The position numbers and the translations under genes are program-made. From assembly GCA_964496245.1 (NCBI GenBank), contig CAZBZG010000009.1:1-32466 (forward strand): 32,466 bases of DNA. The letters run 5' to 3'. The notes under the pieces are model-generated. The model did no database searches and had not been told where the DNA came from. It worked only from the letters and a program-made list of their open reading frames with translations. Source of the stretch: CAZBZG01 sp964496245. GTDB lineage: Bacteria > Planctomycetota > SZUA-567. This document shows, piece after piece, positions 8,579-15,922 of the stretch; positions within the stretch are counted from its first letter, which is position 1, and every line of letters starts with the position of its first letter.

Positions 8579-9652
8579 ATGGCGGACGCGACAACGGACG
8601 ACGCAGCCTATCAGGCGCAGATCCTGAACGGCGTCTCCCGCACCTTCGCGCTCACCATTCCGCAGCTGCCCGATCCCTTGCGCAGTGTCGTCACCAACGC
8701 CTACCTGCTCTGCCGGGTTGCCGATACCGTCGAGGACGATGTAGCCCTCACGCCTGCGGAGAAGCAAGCGTACCACCGGCGGCTGGCGGACGTCCTCCAC
8801 TTCCGCGAGGACGCTGCCGACTTGAGCCGCGAACTCGCCCCGCGCCTGTCGGACAAAACCTTGGCGGACGAACGCGACCTCGTGGCCCACCTGGACGCGG
8901 TCACCCGCATGCTGGCCTCGTTTCCCCAGGAGCAACGGGACGTGGTCGTGCAGGGCGTGGAGCTGATGTGCGAACGCATGCCGACCTACCAGCATGAGGG
9001 AAAGGTCGGAGGCCTGCCCACGCTCGCGGACATGGATCGCTACTGTTTCTGTGTGGCCGGCGTGGTCGGCAAGATGCTGACGCATCTGTTCTGCCACCAT
9101 GCCTCTGACATCGCCGCGCAACGGGACGACATGTTGCGGCTCGCGCCGTCCTTCGGCCAGGGCCTGCAGATGACCAACATTCTCAAGGACCTGTGGGACG
9201 ACCTGGGCCAGGGCAGCTGCTGGCTGCCGCAGGAGGTCTTCGGCGCCTGGCAGGTCGACCTGGCCGGCCTCTCGGTCGACCGCCGGCCGGCCGGGTTTGC
9301 CGAGGGCCTCAGGCAGCTCGTGGCGATCGCCCACGGCCACCTTCGCAACGGGCTCGCCTACACCCTGCGGATTCCGTCGCAGCACATCGGAATTCGCCGC
9401 TTCTGCGGCTGGTCGCTGGGCCTGGCCGTGCTCACGCTCGACCGCATCCACCGCAATCCAGCCTATCGTTCGGGTGCCGAGGTCAAGGTCTCCCGACCCA
9501 TGCTGCGGACCACCATCGCCCTCACCAACGCAACCATCCGCAGCGACACCGTTCTGTCTCTGCTCTTCCGTCTGGCGGCGCGGCGTTTGCCCCTGGAGAC
9601 GATCCAGGAAGCGTACTTCACAGACATGGGCCGGCTCTGCATGCACTTCTGA
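8579..9652 (+). CDS. Squalene synthase (eukaryote-like single-enzyme type)
   Basis: 357 residues. Head-to-head condensation of two farnesyl diphosphates; in one-enzyme squalene synthases the presqualene diphosphate is also reduced to squalene. The aspartate-rich motifs are DTVED (49-53) and NILKDLWDD (200-208), with the squalene synthase signature YCFCVAGVVG between them. The alignment-like impression is closer to ERG9-type or Methylococcus-type squalene synthase than to the HpnC or HpnD halves, and no hpnE-like FAD oxidase lies nearby, which fits a single complete enzyme. The start at ATG 8579 is preferred over GTG 8570 because GGAG (8567-8570) sits 8 bases before it. It is first in the operon, 31 bases before the cyclase gene. 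HpnD-only activity remains possible. Confidence 0.85.
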   Translation: MADATTDDAAYQAQILNGVSRTFALTIPQLPDPLRSVVTNAYLLCRVADTVEDDVALTPAEKQAYHRRLADVLHFREDAADLSRELAPRLSDKTLADERDLVAHLDAVTRMLASFPQEQRDVVVQGVELMCERMPTYQHEGKVGGLPTLADMDRYCFCVAGVVGKMLTHLFCHHASDIAAQRDDMLRLAPSFGQGLQMTNILKDLWDDLGQGSCWLPQEVFGAWQVDLAGLSVDRRPAGFAEGLRQLVAIAHGHLRNGLAYTLRIPSQHIGIRRFCGWSLGLAVLTLDRIHRNPAYRSGAEVKVSRPMLRTTIALTNATIRSDTVLSLLFRLAARRLPLETIQEAYFTDMGRLCMHF

Positions 9653-9683
9653 CGCGAATCGCAGACCGATCGAGGACTTCTCC

Positions 9684-11639
9684 ATGGCGCAACGGTCGAA
9701 CGAACAACCCGACCTCTCAACAGTCAGCTCGGCCATCGGCCGCGCCGCCGAGCGACTCATCCACGAGCAGCACCCGGACGGGTACTGGTGCTACGAGCTG
9801 GAAGCGGACTGCACCATCCCCGCCGAATACATCCTCATGATGCATTTCCTCGACGAAGTCGACGACGATCTCTCCGAGCGGCTGGCGCGGTATCTGCGCC
9901 AGCACCAGAACGACGAAGGCGGCTGGCCGCTCTATTGCGGCGGCGCGATCGACGTGAGCTGCAGCGTCAAGGCCTACTACGCGCTCAAGCTGTCGGGCGA
10001 CGACCCCGAGGCGCCCCACATGCGCCGCGCGCGACAGGCCATTCTCGACAACGGGGGGGCTGCGCGCAGCAACGTGTTCACGCGCATCACGCTGGCCCAG
10101 TTCGGCCAGGTGCCCTGGCGGGCCGTACCCTTCATGCCGGTCGAGGTCATCCTGCTGCCGCGCTGGTTCCCCTTCCATCTGGACAAGATCAGCTACTGGT
10201 CGCGCACGGTCGTGGTGCCGCTGCTCATCCTCTACGCCATGCGCGCCAGGGCACGGAATCCGCGCGGGCTGGGCGTCCAGGAACTCTTCACCGTGCCCCC
10301 GGAAGAAGAGCCCCACTACTTCCCCGTGCGTTCGCACCTCAACCGGCTCTACCTGTGGGCCGATGCTGCGGCGCGCTGGCTGGAGCCCCTGATTCCAGTG
10401 GGCCTTCGCCGCCGCGCCCTCCGGAAAGCCGAGGACTGGTTCCTGGAACGGTTGAACGGCGAACACGGCCTCGGCGCCATCTTCCCGGCCATGGTCAATG
10501 CCCACGAAGCCCTGGCCGTACTGGGGTATGCCCACGATCATCCCGCGCGCACCCAGGCCCGCCGCGCGCTCGAACGCCTGCTCACCGAACGCGGCAACAC
10601 CGCCTACTGCCAACCCTGCTTCTCGCCGGTCTGGGACACGGCCCTCGCATGCCTCGCCCTCCAGGAAACCGACGCGGAGGCGACCGAAGAGACGGTCGAA
10701 CGCGCCCTGACCTGGCTGCAAGGGCGGCAGATCAAGCACGCCGGCGACTGGCAGGTCTGGCGGCCCGAGGCGGAAGGCGGCGGCTGGGCGTTTCAGTTCG
10801 CCAACGACTACTACCCCGACCTCGACGACACGGCCGTGGTCGGGTGGGCCATGGCGCGCTCTTTCCACCGGGACCGGTATGCGAATGCCATCGACCGGGC
10901 GGCCGACTGGCTGCGGGCCATGCAATGCCGCAACGGCGGCTTCGCCTCGTTCGACGCGGACAACACCCGCACGCACCTGAACCACATCCCGTTTGCCGAT
11001 CACGAAGCTCTGCTCGACCCGCCTACCGCGGACGTGAGCGGCCGCGTGGCCACCTTCCTCGGCCGCCTCCAACGCGCCCAGGACCGCAGCGCTCTCGAGC
11101 GCGTGCTCACTTATCTTCGCAACGAGCAGGAGCCCGAAGGCAGCTGGTTCGGCCGCTGGGGCACGAACTACGTCTACGGCACATGGTCGGTACTCGTGGC
11201 CCTGGATGCGATGGGCGTGGCCAAGGACGAACCCATGATCCGCCGGGCGGCCGACTGGATCAAGAGCATTCAGCGGGCCGACGGCGGCTGGGGCGAGAGC
11301 AACGACAGCTACTACGAGGACGGGCCCCATCCCAAGCACTGCGTCTACAGTCAGCACGAGAGCACGGCATTCCAGACCGCATGGGCCCTGCACGCCCTGC
11401 TCGCAGCCGGGGAGGCAGACACCCCCGAGGTTCGGCGGGGCGTCCGGTTCCTGCTGGAGCAGCAGGAGGCCGGCGGGCTCTGGGAGGACCCCTGGTTCAC
11501 GGCGCCCGGCTTCCCCCGCGTCTTCCACCTGCGGTACCACGGCTACGCGCGCTACTTCCCGCTCTGGGCCCTGGCCTGCTACCGCAATCAAGTCGCTTCC
11601 CGCGCATCCCGCCGCACCGAAACGGTGGCTGTGGCATGA
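9684..11639 (+). CDS. hpnF: Squalene-hopene cyclase
   Basis: 651 residues, the family's usual size. A monotopic membrane enzyme that cyclises squalene to hopene and diplopterol. The acid motif DLDDTA occupies residues 379-384, so D381 is the expected proton donor. Several QW repeats are visible (DGYWCYELEAD, NDEGGWPLYCGG, CRNGGFASFD, PEGSWFGRWG, DGGWGES). It begins after GAGG at 9672-9675 with 8-base spacing; longer upstream frames overlap the squalene synthase gene and were not used. Its TGA overlaps the hpnG ATG (ATGA at 11636-11639), so the two are translationally coupled. No Sec signal is expected. Substrate preference is inferred from the neighbouring squalene synthase. Confidence 0.96.
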   Translation: MAQRSNEQPDLSTVSSAIGRAAERLIHEQHPDGYWCYELEADCTIPAEYILMMHFLDEVDDDLSERLARYLRQHQNDEGGWPLYCGGAIDVSCSVKAYYALKLSGDDPEAPHMRRARQAILDNGGAARSNVFTRITLAQFGQVPWRAVPFMPVEVILLPRWFPFHLDKISYWSRTVVVPLLILYAMRARARNPRGLGVQELFTVPPEEEPHYFPVRSHLNRLYLWADAAARWLEPLIPVGLRRRALRKAEDWFLERLNGEHGLGAIFPAMVNAHEALAVLGYAHDHPARTQARRALERLLTERGNTAYCQPCFSPVWDTALACLALQETDAEATEETVERALTWLQGRQIKHAGDWQVWRPEAEGGGWAFQFANDYYPDLDDTAVVGWAMARSFHRDRYANAIDRAADWLRAMQCRNGGFASFDADNTRTHLNHIPFADHEALLDPPTADVSGRVATFLGRLQRAQDRSALERVLTYLRNEQEPEGSWFGRWGTNYVYGTWSVLVALDAMGVAKDEPMIRRAADWIKSIQRADGGWGESNDSYYEDGPHPKHCVYSQHESTAFQTAWALHALLAAGEADTPEVRRGVRFLLEQQEAGGLWEDPWFTAPGFPRVFHLRYHGYARYFPLWALACYRNQVASRASRRTETVAVA

Positions 11640-12367
11640 GCATTGAGCGAATCCGCCCCGGCATTCTAGCGGCCACGAGCTTCGAGGCCCGCAGCCTCTG
11701 CGCCGCAACCGGCGGTGCGCGCGCACGCCCATTGGTGCGCGTCTGCGGCGTGGGCGCGGCCCATGCGGCCCGCGCAGCAGAGGACCTGATCCGCGCAGGC
11801 GCCACCGGCCTTGCGGTCTGGGGCCTGGCGAGCGCGCTCGAGCCGGACTTGCGGGTGGGTGGCGTGCTCCTGCCCAGCAGAGTCGGCTGCGGCGACGATG
11901 CGGCATACGAAGTGGACGCGGCGTGGCGCGGCGCGGTGCGCGCGCGGCTGGCGCGCGCGCTCCCCTGCGCGACCGGTCTCCTGGTGCAGGTGGATGACGT
12001 GCTCGCATCCGCAGCGGCCAAGCGCCGGACGCGCAATGCCCGCGCAGCCTTCGCCGCGGACATGGAGAGCGGCGCAGTGGCGGCTGCAGCGTACGAAGCG
12101 CGTCTTCCGTGTCTCGTGATCAAGGCGGTCTGCGACCGGGCGGCAGATGCGCTGCCGACCGGAACAACAGATGTCCTGCGCAGCCAGCGGACGCCCGACC
12201 CGCTCCGGCTCCTGCGGGCCCTGCTGCGCAGGCCGCGGGATCTGCCCCGCTGGGCGCGTCTGAGTATGCAAGGGGTTGTCGCGTACCGACGCCTGCAGCA
12301 GGTCGCGCGCCTGCTGGGGCCGGATCTCGCGTTCGATGCGCGCGCAACAGGACGCGCGGTCCATTGA
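11636..12367 (+). CDS. hpnG: Adenosylhopane nucleosidase/phosphorylase HpnG
   Basis: 243 residues of the nucleoside phosphorylase/nucleosidase fold. In hopanoid synthesis HpnG removes adenine from adenosylhopane to give ribosylhopane or its phosphate. The VCGVGAAHAARAAEDLI segment is the N-terminal glycine-rich base/phosphate loop, VWGLASAL and GGVLLPSRV follow, and ADMESGAVAAAA (D142, E144) is the ribose-binding and catalytic region common to these enzymes. The start is fixed by the 4-base ATGA overlap with the cyclase gene. The last 40 residues are Arg-rich. Identification relies strongly on context, since the family is broad; paired with HpnH it is convincing. Confidence 0.88.
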   Translation: MSIERIRPGILAATSFEARSLCAATGGARARPLVRVCGVGAAHAARAAEDLIRAGATGLAVWGLASALEPDLRVGGVLLPSRVGCGDDAAYEVDAAWRGAVRARLARALPCATGLLVQVDDVLASAAAKRRTRNARAAFAADMESGAVAAAAYEARLPCLVIKAVCDRAADALPTGTTDVLRSQRTPDPLRLLRALLRRPRDLPRWARLSMQGVVAYRRLQQVARLLGPDLAFDARATGRAVH

Positions 12368-12409
12368 GGACGACATGACGAGGGGAAGACAGATGCTTCC
12401 GGTTCGGAG

Positions 12410-12429
12410 GGTCCTGCTCGGGCAGGACC
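12410..12429. repeat. Perfect 8-bp stem-loop in the hpnG-hpnH spacer
   Basis: GGTCCTGC (12410-12417), tetraloop TCGG, GCAGGACC (12422-12429). It begins 43 bases after the hpnG stop and has no following T tract, so it is not a classical intrinsic terminator. It may protect or process the mRNA. Confidence 0.55.
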
Positions 12430-12450
12430 GCGCTTCACGAATCCCGTGGC

Positions 12451-12470
12451 GGACGCGCAGGAGCGCGTCC
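12451..12470. repeat. Palindromic GGACGCGC-N4-GCGCGTCC repeat, copy 2
   Basis: GGACGCGC (12451-12458), loop AGGA, GCGCGTCC (12463-12470), then CTCCG. Same arms, orientation and 3' flank as the copy at 5860. It is the second of three successive hairpins between hpnG and hpnH; the third is imperfect (GTCCCATTG at 12479-12487 with CAATAGGAC at 12501-12509) and ends just before the hpnH ribosome-binding site. Confidence 0.7.
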
Positions 12471-12527
12471 CTCCGACAGTCCCATTGGCCGGATCGTCCT
12501 CAATAGGACAGAAGGGATCCGTGCGCC

Positions 12528-13622
12528 ATGAGCGTTCCGCTCAGCCAGATCATTCGCATCACGCGCTACATCCTGGGCCGGAAGCTCCGGGGCCGGAAGC
12601 AGTACCCCCTGGTGCTCATGCTGGAGCCGCTCTTCCAGTGCAACCTGCGCTGCGCCGGATGCGGGAAGATCGCGCATCCGCCCGAAATCCTGCAGCGCCG
12701 CATGGGGGTGGACGACGCCCTGGCCGCGGTCGATGCCTGCGGCGCGCCCGTGGTCACCGTGACCGGCGGCGAGCCGCTCCTCCACCAAGACGTGCGCGCG
12801 CTCGTCACCGGCATCCTCGCGCGCGGACGGTTCGTGTATCTCTGCACCAACGGCCTGCTGCTCCAGGACCGGCTCGCGGACTTCCCCCCCGCTACACGTT
12901 TCACCCTCTCCGTCCACCTGGACGGCCTGCGCGAGCGGCACGACGCCTCGGTCGGCCGGGCAGGGGCGTTCGACACCGCTGTCGCAGCCATCCGCGCGGC
13001 GCGGGCACGCGGGTTCCGGGTGACGGTCAACTGCACGCTCTTCGCGGGCGAAGATCCCGAGCGCGCAGCCGCGCTCTTCGACTTGGCCATGGGCCTGGGC
13101 GTGGAGGGGATCACCCTCTCCCCGGGCTACAGCTATGCGGGGGCGGCGCAGCAGGACGTCTTCCTCTCGCGCGAGCAGAGCCACCGGCTCTTCCGCGCGC
13201 TCTTCCGCCTCGGCCGGTCGCGCCGGCCGGCCTGGCGCTTCAACCAGTCGCCGCTCTTTCTCGCATTCCTGGCCGGCCTGCAGGACTACGACTGTGCGCC
13301 CTGGAGCACACCGACCTACAACCTCTTCGGCTGGCAGCGGCCCTGCTATCTGTTGGACGAAGGGGGGTATGCCGACACGTTCGACGACTGGCTGCAGCAC
13401 ACCGACTGGACAGCCTACGGCCCGTCCCGCCATCCAGCCTGTGCCAACTGCATGGCCCACTGCGGCTTCGAAGGCGCGGCCGTGGAGGATGCGGTCCGCC
13501 ATCCGCTCAAGGCGCTGGGGGCGAGCTGGCGCGGCCTCCCGGCCGACGGGCCGCCGCCTGCGCAGGCGTCCTCGCCGTCCGATCCGGTCAAGCCGAACCC
13601 GCCGCCACGATCTGCTCCTTGA
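12528..13622 (+). CDS. hpnH: Adenosylhopane synthase, radical SAM protein HpnH
   Basis: 364 residues. HpnH uses a [4Fe-4S] cluster and S-adenosylmethionine to join the adenosyl radical to hopene, the first step toward extended hopanoids. The radical-SAM triad is C38, C42 and C45 in QCNLRCAGCGK, followed by VTVTGGEPLLH. The C-terminal part has the HpnH-type CANCMAHCGFEGAAVEDAV, a further Cys group. The N-terminus MSVPLSQIIRITRYILG is a hydrophobic, possibly membrane-associated helix typical of the family. GAAGGGA at 12511-12517 precedes the ATG. It lies 160 bases downstream of hpnG across a structured spacer. Its last 35 bases overlap the 3' end of the minus-strand thiE. Confidence 0.94.
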   Translation: MSVPLSQIIRITRYILGRKLRGRKQYPLVLMLEPLFQCNLRCAGCGKIAHPPEILQRRMGVDDALAAVDACGAPVVTVTGGEPLLHQDVRALVTGILARGRFVYLCTNGLLLQDRLADFPPATRFTLSVHLDGLRERHDASVGRAGAFDTAVAAIRAARARGFRVTVNCTLFAGEDPERAAALFDLAMGLGVEGITLSPGYSYAGAAQQDVFLSREQSHRLFRALFRLGRSRRPAWRFNQSPLFLAFLAGLQDYDCAPWSTPTYNLFGWQRPCYLLDEGGYADTFDDWLQHTDWTAYGPSRHPACANCMAHCGFEGAAVEDAVRHPLKALGASWRGLPADGPPPAQASSPSDPVKPNPPPRSAP

Positions 13623-14643
13623 ACCACGCTGCCTCGGCCGCGATGTCGCGGGCGGCGATGATGGCCGTGCACACGGCCACGCGCCGGCCGCCGGCCGCGA
13701 GCACCTGGCCGAGCGTCTCGCGGTTGACGCCGCCGATGCAGAAATGGGGGAGCGCTACGTGCTGGGCAGCGTGGCGCACGTAGCCCAGGCCGGCGGGCAC
13801 GCGGTGCTCTTTGGTGGCGGTCGCGAAGACCGGGCCCACACCGATGTAGTCGGCCCCCTCGGCGAGGGCGGCTTCGGCGAACGCCGGCCCGCGCGTCGAC
13901 CGGCCGATGAGGCTGCCGTGGCCGAGCAGGCGGCGCGCCAGGTGCACGGCGAGGTCGCCCTGGCCGAGATGGACGCCGTCGGCGTGGGTCAGGTGCGCGA
14001 TGTGCACGCGGTCGTTCACGACAAAGAGCGCCCCGCCCTCGCGGCAGATGGCGCAGAGCTCCTCTGCGCATTCGTAGAAAGCGGCGTCCTCGAGCTCCTT
14101 CTCGCGCATCTGGACGATGTCCGCCCCGCCCGCCACGGCCTCGCGGCACGCGGTGCGCGCATCCGTGGAAGCCAGGGCCTCGGTCACCAGCACGTACAGG
14201 CGGGCCAGCCGAAGGCGTTCCGTTCGCGTCTGATCGGAGAAGAGCAGGCTCTCGAGCGCATAGGTGTCGTACCGCAGCCGCTCGAAGACCTCGGCCCCGG
14301 GGCCGGAGACCATCTTGCCGTACTCCGCCAGCACGCGCAACGCCTGCTCGAGACGCTTGATCGAAGCCCGCGCCGTATCCGCGGCAGATGCGCGCGCGGC
14401 TTCGGCTTCCGTGCTGAGCGCTGTACCCACGTCGCCGGGCGTATCCCGGAACTGCTCGAGGCCTGCGGAGAGGTCCTGCTCGAAAACTGCCGCGCCGTTG
14501 CGCAGGCCGTGGCGCAACCGCTTGAGGCGTTCGGCACTCGCTGCGTCATCCAGTACGAACCGCGCATAGTCCTCGACCACGCGCGCGCCTTCCGTGGCGC
14601 GGTTCAGGTTGGCATCCAGGATCCGCAGCACCTGCCGGTCCAC
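13588..14643 (-). CDS. thiE: Thiamine-phosphate synthase with N-terminal ThiD2-like domain
   Basis: 351 residues, about 140 more than a plain ThiE. The C-terminal domain (from about 145) joins hydroxymethylpyrimidine diphosphate and thiazole phosphate: QMREK, FVVNDR, DGVHLGQ, GRST, DYIGVGPVF and FCIGGVN are all present. The N-terminal RILDANLNRATEGARVVEDYARF is the domain fused to ThiE in cyanobacteria and relatives, called ThiD2 and linked to pyrimidine kinase activity. The GTG start at 14643 is preceded by GGAGGAGG on the minus strand with about 7-base spacing. It follows the DUF4254 gene by 31 bases, so the two form an operon. No TPP riboswitch pattern is visible in the upstream region. 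Tail-to-tail overlap with hpnH is 35 bases. Confidence 0.92.
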   Translation of the reverse strand: MDRQVLRILDANLNRATEGARVVEDYARFVLDDAASAERLKRLRHGLRNGAAVFEQDLSAGLEQFRDTPGDVGTALSTEAEAARASAADTARASIKRLEQALRVLAEYGKMVSGPGAEVFERLRYDTYALESLLFSDQTRTERLRLARLYVLVTEALASTDARTACREAVAGGADIVQMREKELEDAAFYECAEELCAICREGGALFVVNDRVHIAHLTHADGVHLGQGDLAVHLARRLLGHGSLIGRSTRGPAFAEAALAEGADYIGVGPVFATATKEHRVPAGLGYVRHAAQHVALPHFCIGGVNRETLGQVLAAGGRRVAVCTAIIAARDIAAEAAWFKEQIVAAGSA

Positions 14644-14674
14644 AGCCAGGCCTCCTCCGAAGCGAGCGGTTCGC

Positions 14675-15307
14675 TCACGCGCCTCTCGTCTTGTAGATCT
14701 CGGGGTTGAGCGTGGGATCGTTGTACATCTTGTACTGGCGGTAGCGCTTCATGCGCTTGCGGCCCGCACCCAGGTCGGTCAGGAGTTCGCCCATGGCTTG
14801 GACGAGGTCGTCCCGCTGCTCGGCGAGGACCTGGCGCTTGCGGCCGCACGCGGCCCGGTGCTCGGCATCCGCGTCCGCGCGTTCTTCCTGCAGGCCCATG
14901 TGGTGCAGCTTGAGCGCGAGAATGCTGAGGCGGTCGATGATGGCGCCCGGCGTCTCGCTGTTCCACCGCGCATCCTCGGCCGGCGCCACGCCCGCTGCCT
15001 CCAGGTCGGCGAGCAGCCGTGCGTCGATCTGCTCCACCAGGTCGTTGCGCTCCTGGTTGAGCCGGTCGATGCGGCGCTTGACTTCAGCGACCTCGCCGTC
15101 CGAGGCCGTGGGCGAACGGGCCCGGTCCTCCTGCTTCCAGAGGCGGTGGTTGCGCGCATGCTGTTCGCGGATCAGGACTTCGAGCCTTTCACCTGGAGCG
15201 CCGGCATCGGCCGGGTCCTTCCGGGTCCAGGCATCCTGTTGGTCGGCGATGCCGCGGGCCCATGCGGCGGGCGCAGCCATCCATGCGTGGTGCAAACGCG
15301 GCTCCAT
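14675..15307 (-). CDS. DUF4254 family protein
   Basis: 210 residues from the ATG at 15307, which has a GGGGAG-type ribosome-binding site upstream; a frame up to 15373 exists but lacks one. The protein matches the DUF4254 pattern: LW-x2-ED-x-AR followed by an Asp/Glu-rich EVAEVKRRIDRLNQERNDLVE helix, NSETPGAIIDRLSILALKLHHM, and the C-terminal QYKMYNDPTLNPEIY. It is mostly helical with coiled-coil potential and no membrane segment. The biochemical role of DUF4254 is not known to me; relatives often sit near glycosyltransferase genes, but none is adjacent here. It is the first gene of a two-gene operon with thiE. Confidence 0.85.
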   Translation of the reverse strand: MEPRLHHAWMAAPAAWARGIADQQDAWTRKDPADAGAPGERLEVLIREQHARNHRLWKQEDRARSPTASDGEVAEVKRRIDRLNQERNDLVEQIDARLLADLEAAGVAPAEDARWNSETPGAIIDRLSILALKLHHMGLQEERADADAEHRAACGRKRQVLAEQRDDLVQAMGELLTDLGAGRKRMKRYRQYKMYNDPTLNPEIYKTRGA

Positions 15308-15388
15308 GCGCCGTCTCCCCTCTCCCGCCCCAACAGTCTGCGTCTCTCCTGCCGGCCGCTTGGCCGCAGGCACGCCGGTCGACCTCCC

Positions 15389-15417
15389 AGTGTACCGGGG
15401 GAAGCCGGGCAGTGCAA
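15389..15417 (-). promoter_or_regulatory. Candidate promoter of the DUF4254-thiE operon
   Basis: Minus strand TTGCAC (15417-15412), 17-base spacer, TACACT (15394-15389). The -10 matches at 4 of 6 and the -35 keeps TTG only. It diverges from the stronger promoter at 15454 and would start transcription about 75 bases before the ATG. Confidence 0.35.
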
Positions 15418-15453
15418 GCGCTGCGCCGGCTCCGAGGAGGCCGCTCTTCTCCC

Positions 15454-15482
15454 TTGACTTGCTCCAGGCCCGTCCTTATGAT
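15454..15482 (+). promoter_or_regulatory. Sigma70-like promoter of the ferredoxin:disulfide reductase gene
   Basis: TTGACT (15454-15459), 17-base spacer, TATGAT (15477-15482): 5 of 6 matches in both boxes at ideal spacing. Transcription would begin near 15489, 54 bases before the ATG at 15543. Confidence 0.65.
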
Positions 15483-15542
15483 CAGAAAACAAGCAGCACA
15501 TACCGAAGTGCATGGTCGACCGGAAGATTCGGGGTCCTGTTC

Positions 15543-15836
15543 ATGGAGTTGACGCCGGAAGAGCGGGCGCTCAAGGAACGATTCGACAGGCACTTGGAGA
15601 CCGAGGAATTCCAATACTACCCGGACGCGCACGTGGTGAAGCAGGTCCTCAAGCAACTGGCCAAGCGCCAGGAGGAGCTGGGAGAGCCCTACTGCCCGTG
15701 CCGTATGGTGACCGGGAAGCCGGAGGCAGATCGGAACATCATCTGTCCCTGTGTATATCACCGCAAGGAGATCGACCAACACGGGCACTGCCTGTGCCGG
15801 CTGTTCGCCGCCAGGAATTTCCGGTCGGACGCCTGA
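15543..15836 (+). CDS. Ferredoxin:thioredoxin/disulfide reductase catalytic subunit
   Basis: 97 residues. Six cysteines sit in three CxC pairs: C51/C53, C68/C70 and C83/C85 (CPC, CPC, CLC), the arrangement of the FTR catalytic beta subunit that holds a [4Fe-4S] cluster beside a redox disulfide and passes electrons from ferredoxin to thioredoxin-like proteins. The spacing between the second and third pairs is 12 residues rather than the 8 of plant and cyanobacterial FTR, and the GHCLCRLF end resembles the standalone archaeal ferredoxin:disulfide reductases. No FTR alpha (variable) subunit is encoded nearby. The ATG at 15543 is chosen because it begins the conserved part; the ribosome-binding site is weak. 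A promoter lies 61 bases upstream. Confidence 0.88.
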   Translation: MELTPEERALKERFDRHLETEEFQYYPDAHVVKQVLKQLAKRQEELGEPYCPCRMVTGKPEADRNIICPCVYHRKEIDQHGHCLCRLFAARNFRSDA

Positions 15837-15922
15837 GGCGCACCGGGCGGAGGGGACGCGCGGGTGGGGTGCATTGATTCGGTGCCGGAGCGCACGCACC
15901 GCGACAACGAGGGGGACGATTG

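Noticed and set aside
9717..12008. 763-residue minus-strand open frame
   Set aside because: Antisense to the squalene-hopene cyclase and hpnG, both certain.
14644..15540. TPP riboswitch upstream of thiE
   Set aside because: I looked for the CTGAGA and related conserved elements on the minus strand and found none; also the promoter serves the DUF4254 gene first.
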